Assembly (NCBI GenBank): GCA_900542875.1
Contig: UQPH01000026.1
Coordinates: 1 to 21,063, forward strand
From: an uncultured Eubacterium sp.
Lineage (GTDB): Bacteria; Bacillota; Clostridia; Oscillospirales; Acutalibacteraceae
DNA: 21,063 bases
Direction of reading: 5' to 3'
The notes beneath the pieces were generated by a model. That model saw only the letters and a list, made by a program, of their open reading frames with translations. It did no database searches and had not been told where the DNA came from. Position numbers and translations under genes: made by a program. Numbering within the stretch: position 1 is the first letter of the stretch; each line of letters opens with the position of its first letter. This document shows positions 1 to 6,479 of the stretch, in pieces.

Positions 1-1
1 T

Positions 2-514
2 GAAAATCAAATCGTCGGCGGTGCTATTCCTAAGGAATACATTCCGGCTGTTGACGCAGGTATTCAGGCTGCTATGAAGAGCGGTATCCTTGCAGGTTAT
101 CCGGTAGTGGATGTCAGAGTAGAGCTTTATGACGGCTCCTACCATGAGGTCGACTCTTCCGAAATGGCATTTAAGATTGCCGGTTCTATGGCATTTAAGG
201 ATGCTGCAAAGAAGGCTAAGCCTGTAATCCTTGAGCCTATGATGAAGGTAACTGTAATTGTTCCCGAGGAATACATGGGCGATGTTATCGGCGACCTTAA
301 CTCTCGTCGTGGACAGATTCAGGGTATGGAAGACAGAACAGGTGCTAAGCAGATTAATGCCAGAGTTCCTCTTTCCGAAATGTTCGGTTATGTAAACGAC
401 CTTCGTTCAAAGACTCAGGGCCGTGGACAGTACACTATGGAGCCGGACGGCTACGATCAGGTACCGAAGTCAATTTCTGAATCAATTATCAGTGACAGAG
501 CTAAGAAAGACTAA
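2..514 (+). CDS. fusA: Elongation factor G, C-terminal part (5' truncated by window edge)
   Basis: The frame is open from base 2 to the TAA at 512-514, giving about 170 residues, so the true start lies upstream of the window. The protein begins in EF-G domain IV (GGAIPKEYIPAVDAG, then GYPVVDV and SSEMAFKIAG) and continues into domain V (EPMMKVTVIVPEEYMGDVIG, then SRRGQI and the Y-V-N-D-L-R-S-x-T-Q-G-R stretch). EF-G is the GTPase that drives tRNA-mRNA translocation on the ribosome; domain IV is the part that reaches the decoding site, while the GTPase domain is outside the window. It lies 92 bp upstream of tuf in the usual str-operon order. Identity is certain at family level; a fusA paralogue cannot be excluded, but the tuf neighbour favours the canonical gene. 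Confidence 0.95.
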   Translation, partial: ENQIVGGAIPKEYIPAVDAGIQAAMKSGILAGYPVVDVRVELYDGSYHEVDSSEMAFKIAGSMAFKDAAKKAKPVILEPMMKVTVIVPEEYMGDVIGDLNSRRGQIQGMEDRTGAKQINARVPLSEMFGYVNDLRSKTQGRGQYTMEPDGYDQVPKSISESIISDRAKKD

Positions 515-532
515 TAATATTTATAAAAACAC

Positions 533-561
533 TTGATATTTATACTTTATTTTGTTAGAAT
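533..561 (+). promoter_or_regulatory. Promoter of tuf
   Basis: A TTGATA -35 (533-538) and a TAGAAT -10 (556-561) are separated by exactly 17 bp in the fusA-tuf gap. This suggests that tuf can be transcribed independently of the upstream str operon. The call rests on sequence match only. Confidence 0.6.
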
Positions 562-606
562 ATCAGTAACAAAATTTTTATTGAAAATTTTAGGGAGGAA
601 ATTCCA

Positions 607-1800
607 ATGGCAAAAGAACATTTTAATCGTACCAAGCCACACGTAAACATTGGTACAATCGGTCACGTTGACCACGGTAAGACCACTCTTACAGCTGCTA
701 TCACAAAGTATCTTGCAAATAAGGGCTTCGCTAAGTTCGAGGACTATGCTGATATCGATAAGGCTCCTGAAGAGAGAGAGCGTGGTATCACAATTAACAC
801 TGCTCACGTTGAGTACGAAACAGAGAAGCGTCACTATGCTCACGTTGACTGCCCAGGTCACGCTGACTATATCAAGAACATGATCACCGGTGCTGCTCAG
901 ATGGACGGCGCTATCCTTGTTATCGCTGCTACTGACGGTCCTATGGCTCAGACTAAGGAGCACCTTCTCCTTGCTCGTCAGGTAGGCGTTCCGGCAATCA
1001 TCGTATTCCTTAATAAGTGCGACCAGGTTGACGACGAAGAACTCCTTGAGCTCGTAGAGATGGAAGTTCGTGAGACTCTTGCTGAGTACGGCTTTGATGA
1101 GAACTGCCCGATTATCAAGGGTTCAGCTCTTAAGGCTCTTGAGGCTACATCAAATGACGATCCTGCTTGTGCTTGCATTCAGGAACTCATGGACGCAGTT
1201 GATGAGTATATTCCTACTCCTGACCGTAAGGCAGACCTTCCTTTCCTTATGCCTGTTGAGGACGTATTCACTATCACAGGTCGTGGTACTGTTGCAACCG
1301 GTAGAGTAGAGAGAGGTCAGCTTAAGACTAACGATACAGTAGAGATGGTTGGTCTTGAGGATGAAATCAAGTCAACAGTTTGCACAGGTATCGAGATGTT
1401 CCGTAAGATTCTTGACTACGCTGAGGCAGGTGACAACATCGGTTGTCTTCTTCGTGGTGTTCAGAGATCTGACATTAAGAGAGGCCAGGTTCTTGCTGCT
1501 CCGGGTTCAATTCACCCACACACCAAGTTCACAGGTCAGGTTTACGTTCTTTCAAAGGATGAAGGCGGTCGTCATACTCCTTTCTTCAACAACTATCGTC
1601 CTCAGTTCTATTTCAGAACAACTGACGTAACAGGCGTTATCACTCTTCCTGAAGGCGTTGAGATGTGTATGCCCGGCGATAACGTTGATATGAACGTTGA
1701 ACTTATCACTCCTATCGCTATCGAAGAGGGTCTTCGTTTCGCTATCCGTGAGGGTGGTAGAACAGTAGGTTCAGGCGTTGTTGTATCAATCAACGAGTAA
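607..1800 (+). CDS. tuf: Elongation factor Tu
   Basis: This 397-residue GTPase delivers aminoacyl-tRNA to the ribosomal A site and has the usual family length. The N-terminus reads HVNIGTIGHVDHGKTTL, containing the P-loop GHVDHGKT (about residues 19-26). It is followed by the switch I RGITINTAHVEYET, the G3 motif DCPGHADY, the G4 motif NKCD and G5 region GSALKAL. Domains II and III follow, including VFTITGRGTVATGRVERG and the C-terminal IREGGRTVGSGVV. The ATG at 607 is preceded by AGGGAGG at 592-598 with ideal spacing. Codon use is strongly biased (many ctt, gct, ggt codons), as expected for a highly expressed gene. It follows fusA, has its own promoter and is closed by a strong terminator. 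Confidence 0.98.
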   Translation: MAKEHFNRTKPHVNIGTIGHVDHGKTTLTAAITKYLANKGFAKFEDYADIDKAPEERERGITINTAHVEYETEKRHYAHVDCPGHADYIKNMITGAAQMDGAILVIAATDGPMAQTKEHLLLARQVGVPAIIVFLNKCDQVDDEELLELVEMEVRETLAEYGFDENCPIIKGSALKALEATSNDDPACACIQELMDAVDEYIPTPDRKADLPFLMPVEDVFTITGRGTVATGRVERGQLKTNDTVEMVGLEDEIKSTVCTGIEMFRKILDYAEAGDNIGCLLRGVQRSDIKRGQVLAAPGSIHPHTKFTGQVYVLSKDEGGRHTPFFNNYRPQFYFRTTDVTGVITLPEGVEMCMPGDNVDMNVELITPIAIEEGLRFAIREGGRTVGSGVVVSINE

Positions 1801-1821
1801 TCTTATTTACTGACTGATATA

Positions 1822-1859
1822 GAGGTTGTCGATTTTTCGACAGCCTCTTTTTTCTTTTC
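1822..1859 (+). terminator. Intrinsic terminator after tuf
   Basis: GAGGTTGTCG (1822-1831) pairs with CGACAGCCTC (1838-1847) with a single G-T pair and a short T-rich loop, followed directly by a long T tract (1848-1859). It separates tuf from recD2. Confidence 0.9.
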
Positions 1860-1884
1860 TCTTTAATTTTGCGAACATTTGTGA

Positions 1885-1890
1885 TACAAT
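1885..1890 (+). promoter_or_regulatory. Probable extended -10 promoter of recD2
   Basis: TGATACAAT contains a TGn extension and a TACAAT -10 hexamer, 29 bp before the chosen recD2 start. The -35 position is poor (TTTAAT at 1862-1867, 17-bp spacer), so the call depends on the extended -10. Confidence 0.45.
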
Positions 1891-1906
1891 ATTTATACTG
1901 AATTTC

Positions 1907-1912
1907 AAGGTG
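1907..1912 (+). promoter_or_regulatory. Ribosome binding site deciding the recD2 start
   Basis: AAGGTG lies 6 nt before the ATG at 1919. The frame stays open further upstream to 1826, but that earlier start would lie inside the tuf terminator stem and has no ribosome site. Confidence 0.7.
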
Positions 1913-1918
1913 CGTATT

Positions 1919-4144
1919 ATGGATGAAAATAATCTTGAAAATTTAATAGGCGTTGTCGAAGAGGTTACTTATTATAACGAATCTAACGGCTTTTGTGTTG
2001 CCGAAATAAATACAGGCGACGAGGGCGTTACCGTGGTAGGTGAACTCGGTGAACTTGCCGTAGGTGCAAAGGTTGAATGCCGTGGCAGTTGGACATTTCA
2101 TTCATCGTTTGGCAGACAGTTTAAGGCGACAAGCGTTGTGCAGACTCTCCCTGCCGATATAGGCGGAATTTTACGCTATCTTTCGAGCGGAGCGGTTAAG
2201 GGAATACGCAGTGCAACCGCCGAAAAAATAGTTGAAGCGTTTGGAACTCAAACTTTTGATGTGTTGGAAAACGACCCTGTTCGCCTTGCAAAAATCAAGG
2301 GGATTTCTGCCGCTAAGGCAAGGCAGATTTGTACTGATTTCAAATCGCAGTTCGCCGCCAAAGAGGTGCTTATAGGACTCACCAATCTCGGTATGAGCCA
2401 AAACCAGGCAGTGAAAATATATAATATGTTTAAGGGTGAATCGCTTGAAGTTGTGAATTCAAATCCTTATTCTCTCATCGGCACGCAGACAGGCATAACC
2501 TTTGATAAAGCTGAGGAAATTGCAGAAAATCTAAACGAACGCCCGCCGTTTAATTATAGGGCTCAGGCGGCTGTTTGCTATATCGTAAGGCATAATTTGG
2601 GCAACGGTCATACCTGCATACCCAGAGACAGAATTTTTGCTCCTGCCAAATCTTTGCTTGAGTGCAATGATGACGAAGTGGAGATTGCAATTGATTCGGC
2701 AATTGAAAATAAGGCAGTCATACAAAAGAATATCGACGGCAGGGACTTTCTCTTTTTGCCCGATATATATTTAGCCGAGCATTCAATTGCGGACAGAATT
2801 AAGGTCATGACCGAATATCCGCCTATTCAAAATCAAATTGAACCGTCGGAAATTTATTCTTTTGAAATGAGCAGTAATATTAAGTTTGACGATAAGCAGA
2901 GGCTTGCCGTTGAAATTGCTGTGGAAAAGGGACTTCTTGTTCTTACAGGCGGCCCCGGTACCGGTAAAACGACTACCGTAAAAGGGATAATTCAACTTAT
3001 GAAAAATCGAAATCTCAAGGTCGCTCTTGCCGCTCCGACAGGCAGAGCCGCTCAGCGTATGGAGGAACTTACGGGTTATTCGGCAAAGACGATTCACAGA
3101 CTTTTGGAGGTTGAGTACAAAGAGGGAAGCGAGATGCAGAGCTTCGTTCATAATATTTCAAATCCGCTTGATTGCGACGCCGTTATTGTCGATGAAATGT
3201 CTATGGTTGATGTAACGCTGTTTTCAGCATTACTTGACGCTTTACCTTTGCATTGCCGTTTGATTATGGTGGGCGACAGAGACCAACTTCCTCCCGTCGG
3301 CGCAGGAAATGTACTGCGTGACATTATAGACAGCGGTTCCATCAGCGTTGTTGTACTCGATAAGATTTTTCGTCAGGCGATGAAAAGTAAGATTGTCACC
3401 AATGCACACAGGGTTGTTCATGGCGAAATGCCGGAATTTGATAACAGCCCCGAAAGCGATTTTTTCCTCCTCAGAGAAAATTCAAAATACAGTGTTCCCG
3501 GAAAAATTGTTAACCTCGTGACTTCACGCTTGCCGTCGGGTTACGGCTTTGACAGCGTAAATGATATTCAGGTGCTGTGCCCAGGCAGAAAAGGCGAGTG
3601 CGGCACGGAAAATATCAACACCCTTTTGCAGGCGAGGCTTAATCCGCCCGATAAAAGCAAAAACGAAATCAGATATAAAGGTACGGTTTTGCGTGAGGGC
3701 GATAAGGTTATGCAGATTAAAAATAATTATGATGTTCCGTGGTTTAAGTCGGGCGAAAACGGCAGCGGTGTGTTTAACGGAGACATAGGAACTCTCACCC
3801 GTATCGACAGGGCTAACGATATAATCAATGTAAAATTTGATGACAAAGAGGCTATGTACAGCGTTGAGAATGTTAAGGAACTGGAACTTGCTTATGCTAT
3901 GACCGTGCATAAATCTCAGGGCAGTGAATTTGACTGCGTAGTGATGAATGTGGCAAATATTCCGCCGAAACTTGCTTACCGCAATTTGTTTTATACAGCA
4001 CTTACAAGGGCTAAAAAACTTTTGGTGCTTGTCGGAAACGAACAGAGTATAAAGGCAATGGTGGATAACGATAAGAAGTCGAGACGTTACAGTGCGCTCA
4101 GATATTTTATTGAGAATGATGATGATTTGCCTCTCTTTAATTGA
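1919..4144 (+). CDS. recD2: RecD2-type ATP-dependent DNA helicase
   Basis: This 741-residue superfamily 1B helicase fits the RecD2/YrrC family, which works in DNA repair outside a RecBCD complex and unwinds 5'-3'. An N-terminal OB-like segment (FCVAEINTG, then VVGELGELAVG) is followed by tandem helix-hairpin-helix motifs (for example LAKIKGISAAKARQI), which are diagnostic of RecD2 rather than RecD. The Walker A GGPGTGKT is near residues 344-351 and the Walker B VDEMSM near 424-429. Motif III GDRDQLPPVGAGNVL and the C-terminal UvrD_C_2 signature ELAYAMTVHKSQGSEF are present, with motif VI YTALTRAKKLLVLVG at the end. The ATG at 1919 has AAGGTG 6 nt upstream. The gene stands between the tuf terminator and the mreB-like gene; a promoter for the latter overlaps its stop codon. 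Confidence 0.93.
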   Translation: MDENNLENLIGVVEEVTYYNESNGFCVAEINTGDEGVTVVGELGELAVGAKVECRGSWTFHSSFGRQFKATSVVQTLPADIGGILRYLSSGAVKGIRSATAEKIVEAFGTQTFDVLENDPVRLAKIKGISAAKARQICTDFKSQFAAKEVLIGLTNLGMSQNQAVKIYNMFKGESLEVVNSNPYSLIGTQTGITFDKAEEIAENLNERPPFNYRAQAAVCYIVRHNLGNGHTCIPRDRIFAPAKSLLECNDDEVEIAIDSAIENKAVIQKNIDGRDFLFLPDIYLAEHSIADRIKVMTEYPPIQNQIEPSEIYSFEMSSNIKFDDKQRLAVEIAVEKGLLVLTGGPGTGKTTTVKGIIQLMKNRNLKVALAAPTGRAAQRMEELTGYSAKTIHRLLEVEYKEGSEMQSFVHNISNPLDCDAVIVDEMSMVDVTLFSALLDALPLHCRLIMVGDRDQLPPVGAGNVLRDIIDSGSISVVVLDKIFRQAMKSKIVTNAHRVVHGEMPEFDNSPESDFFLLRENSKYSVPGKIVNLVTSRLPSGYGFDSVNDIQVLCPGRKGECGTENINTLLQARLNPPDKSKNEIRYKGTVLREGDKVMQIKNNYDVPWFKSGENGSGVFNGDIGTLTRIDRANDIINVKFDDKEAMYSVENVKELELAYAMTVHKSQGSEFDCVVMNVANIPPKLAYRNLFYTALTRAKKLLVLVGNEQSIKAMVDNDKKSRRYSALRYFIENDDDLPLFN

Positions 4145-4169
4145 CTTTTATATCGGGTTGTTGTAGTAT
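4141..4169 (+). promoter_or_regulatory. Possible promoter of the mreB-like operon
   Basis: TTGACT (4141-4146) overlaps the recD2 stop codon and is followed after 17 bp by TAGTAT (4164-4169), a 4/6 match to the -10 consensus. Read-through from recD2 is equally possible, because no terminator is visible in the 65-bp gap. Confidence 0.4.
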
Positions 4170-4209
4170 AGATTATATTGAATTAAACGGAAATTTTAAG
4201 GTGTAAAAT

Positions 4210-5238
4210 ATGTTCGGTTATGATTTGGGTATCGACCTCGGCACGAACAATGTTGTTATCACAGTGCCCAATAAAGGCGTTGTTGTAAATGAACCGAGTT
4301 ATGTTGCGTATGATACCGAGACGGAAAAAATGCTGTACGCAGGCAGGCGTGCGTACTATCTTCAGGGCAGAGAGCCTAACGGAATTACGGTTATTCAGCC
4401 GCTTAAAGACGGCGTTATCGGTTCTTATGCCATGACTCAGCAGATGATAAAATATTTCATCTCACGAGCAGTAAAAAAGAATATTTTTAAGCCGAGAGTT
4501 GTTGCAACCATACCGGCTCTTGCCACCGATGTTGATAAAAGAACTCTTGTTTCGGTTATTGCTTCGGCAGGTGCAAGGAGCGTTTGCCTTGTTGAGGAGC
4601 CGCTTTGCGCCGCATTCGGTGCAGGCATTGACCCGCTTCAGCCAAATGGTGCGTTTATTATAAATATCGGCGGAGGCACCACAGATATGGCAGTTGTGTC
4701 GCAGGGTGCAATGAGCCAGTGCGAGACCGTCAATGTCGCAGGTAATGCCTTTGACGAGGAGATAATGAGATTCATTAAGGAAAAGTACGATGTTCAGGTC
4801 GGTATTCGTACTGCCGAGGATATAAAAAAGCAAATCGGCGGAGCAGTCCCCAGAAACGAGGAAATCGTTATGGTGGCTAAGGGCAGATGCGTTCACAGCG
4901 GTATGCCAAAGAGCATAGAGGTAACCTCTAATGAGATTTACCATTGCTTAAAACCTCTGCTTCAGGAGATTTCTTCTGCGGCACAGATTATGTTTGAACG
5001 TACCTCGCCGCAACTTGTTGCCGATATTGTCACCTCGGGAATTATTTTGACGGGCGGTTCTGCCGAACTTTACGGAATGGACGAATTCTTTAAGCAGGAG
5101 ATGAATCTCGATGTTACCGTGACACCTCATCCGAATCTTTGCGCAGGCAAGGGTGCGAGCGTTGCACTCGATAAAATGAGAATTCTTGACAGTTACGGTT
5201 ATCGCTTTAAGACCAAAGAGGAAGTCAGAATAAGATGA
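4210..5238 (+). CDS. mreB: MreB-family rod-shape actin homologue
   Basis: This 342-residue bacterial actin matches the usual MreB length of 330-350. MreB polymerises under the membrane and positions the lateral cell-wall synthesis machinery. The phosphate-1 loop is DLGIDLGTNN (residues 5-14). The PSYVAYD strand follows, then connect-1 near VVATIPALATDVDKRTLV and VEEPLCAAFGAG. Phosphate-2 is INIGGGTTDMAVVS (about 151-164), and the adenosine motif is IILTGGSAELYGM (about 278-290). AAGGTG at 4199-4204 lies 5 nt before the ATG. The stop overlaps the ATG of the next gene by 4 bases (ATGA), so the two are probably translationally coupled. No mreC or mreD follows, so this may be a second, free-standing MreB/Mbl-type paralogue rather than the mreBCD copy. 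Confidence 0.88.
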   Translation: MFGYDLGIDLGTNNVVITVPNKGVVVNEPSYVAYDTETEKMLYAGRRAYYLQGREPNGITVIQPLKDGVIGSYAMTQQMIKYFISRAVKKNIFKPRVVATIPALATDVDKRTLVSVIASAGARSVCLVEEPLCAAFGAGIDPLQPNGAFIINIGGGTTDMAVVSQGAMSQCETVNVAGNAFDEEIMRFIKEKYDVQVGIRTAEDIKKQIGGAVPRNEEIVMVAKGRCVHSGMPKSIEVTSNEIYHCLKPLLQEISSAAQIMFERTSPQLVADIVTSGIILTGGSAELYGMDEFFKQEMNLDVTVTPHPNLCAGKGASVALDKMRILDSYGYRFKTKEEVRIR

Positions 5239-5696
5239 TACATTATTATTACGGCTTCGGTAAGGGCAAGACCTCGTCTGCCGTCGGCGCAGGAATGAGA
5301 GCGTACGGAGCAGGTATGAGCGTGCTTTTTGTTCAGTTTTTTAAGGACAATAAATCGTCGGAGCGTTCGGTGTTGCCGTTTGAGGTCTATCCGTGCTCCG
5401 AGTCTCTGCCGTTTAATGTCGGCGAGGAGTACAAGGCGTTCGTGAAAAAAGCCGTTGAATACATTAAAACCGCCGACAGCGATGTAATTATTCTCGATGA
5501 ATTTGCGGATTTAATTCCACGCTTTATTTCAGTTGATGAAATGAAAAGTATTTTTTCTTTTGACAAGGAATATATAATCACGGGGCATAATTATTTGAAT
5601 GAACTCGGCGATATTGCCGATTATGTTACCCGATTTGAAAAAATAAAACACCCTTACGATTCAGGCGTGCCCGCTCGTAAGGGTATTGAGTTTTGA
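5235..5696 (+). CDS. cobO: ATP:corrinoid (cob(I)alamin) adenosyltransferase, BtuR/CobO family
   Basis: This 153-residue P-loop protein matches the BtuR/CobO/CobA fold, which transfers the adenosyl group of ATP to cob(I)alamin or a corrinoid to give the coenzyme B12 form. It shows the family P-loop GFGKGKTSSAVG (residues 7-18), a VQFFK strand, the Walker B-like VIILDEFADL, and the closing signature YVTRFEKIKHPYDSGVPARK followed by GIEF. It is shorter than most members (170-200 residues): the N-terminal extension is absent and the middle is compact. Translation probably depends on the overlapping mreB stop. No other cobalamin gene lies nearby, which points to salvage or cofactor maintenance rather than de novo synthesis; that last step is inference. 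The stop abuts the convergent asparaginase-like gene with no gap. Confidence 0.85.
   Translation: MIHYYYGFGKGKTSSAVGAGMRAYGAGMSVLFVQFFKDNKSSERSVLPFEVYPCSESLPFNVGEEYKAFVKKAVEYIKTADSDVIILDEFADLIPRFISVDEMKSIFSFDKEYIITGHNYLNELGDIADYVTRFEKIKHPYDSGVPARKGIEF
5637..5684 (-). terminator. Terminator of the GH95/asparaginase-like operon, embedded in cobO
   Basis: ACCCTTACG (5650-5658) pairs perfectly with CGTAAGGGT (5676-5684) around a 17-nt loop. Read on the minus strand, the hairpin is followed by a T-rich run corresponding to 5637-5649, the layout of an intrinsic terminator for the leftward operon. It lies wholly inside the last codons of the convergent cobO gene because there is no intergenic space. 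The loop is long for a terminator. Confidence 0.5.
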
Positions 5697-6479
5697 TTAT
5701 TCAAGTATCATATGTGCATAGGCGTTTTCGACCGTGCACTCAAATACAATATTTTTTATGCCGATTGCACTTTCGTAGTCGGCACTTTTTTTGTGAGTGA
5801 CAAAGATGTACGGGCAATTAAGTTTACTTGAAAACTCAATTATTTCCTTAGGTACCGTCGCACTGTGGTACATTTCAAATATAACTCCGTCGAGTAAATC
5901 GGTATTAATGCTTTTTAAGTTAATGCCTACAAACGGTTTTATAATCAGCACATTTTTGTCGCTGATTTTTTTCTTTTTTGCCGGCGGAATAGTTGACTTA
6001 ATGCATTTGAATTCATCATTAATGTCTGCACTTGTCACGCAGTCACCTTTTTTAATTCCGTTGTAGGATACATACACACCGTCTTTGTGCGAAAGAAGAT
6101 GCTCAACAGCCGCTTCAAAGTTTTTTATGCCGTTGCTGTCACTGCATTCTATTGGTTTGTCTGCGGCAACGAGAACAATGTTCTTGTCCCAAAATGCGTT
6201 TGCTATGATTGCAGAGGTGTAGGCGAGAGTGTCGCTTCCGTGGAGGATAATAATGCCCTTGTATTTTTCCCAGTCTATACCGTTTAAGCAGTCAATGAGC
6301 CGCCGCCACAGTTCTCTTGTCATATTCTCACTCAGGCAGACAAAGGGCGATATGCATTCAAATTCAGCGTTGCCTTTATAATAATCGAGTACCTTCAGCG
6401 GATTTTTGTCGGGCATTATTTTATTGCCCCATATGCTTCCTATGGTGCCGCCCAGTGCAACGACAAGTATTTTTTTCAT
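5697..6479 (-). CDS. Asparaginase/glutaminase-family protein, divergent active site
   Basis: This 260-residue cytoplasmic protein belongs to the asparaginase/glutaminase fold (AnsA/AnsB), normally L-asparagine to aspartate plus ammonia. The first signature is clear: VALGGTIGS with the nucleophile-position Thr12. The second is GIIILHGSDTLAYTSAI, where HGSDT (80-84) replaces the usual HGTDT, so the second catalytic Thr is Ser. Further on, the region normally reading G-x-R/D-x-T-K (catalytic Lys, Lys162 of E. coli AnsB) reads GDCVTSADIND, aligning Ser150 with the lysine. It is also shorter than the usual 320-340 residues, mostly in the C-terminal domain. Activity is therefore uncertain: it may have a changed substrate or be a non-catalytic relative. 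Its ATG overlaps the stop of the GH95 gene by one base (TAATG), indicating coupling. Confidence 0.75.
   Translation of the reverse strand: MKKILVVALGGTIGSIWGNKIMPDKNPLKVLDYYKGNAEFECISPFVCLSENMTRELWRRLIDCLNGIDWEKYKGIIILHGSDTLAYTSAIIANAFWDKNIVLVAADKPIECSDSNGIKNFEAAVEHLLSHKDGVYVSYNGIKKGDCVTSADINDEFKCIKSTIPPAKKKKISDKNVLIIKPFVGINLKSINTDLLDGVIFEMYHSATVPKEIIEFSSKLNCPYIFVTHKKSADYESAIGIKNIVFECTVENAYAHMILE

Noticed and set aside
547..963. 138-codon minus-strand frame opposite tuf
   Set aside because: It is a shadow of the highly biased tuf coding sequence and covers the tuf promoter and ribosome site.
1826..1918. Longer N-terminus for RecD2 starting at 1826
   Set aside because: The start would lie inside the tuf terminator stem, there is no ribosome site, and the extra 31 residues are a hydrophobic reading of T-rich DNA; ATG 1919 has AAGGTG.
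2783..3910. Several 120-codon minus-strand frames opposite recD2
   Set aside because: They lie opposite conserved helicase motifs and show no ribosome sites or recognisable domains.
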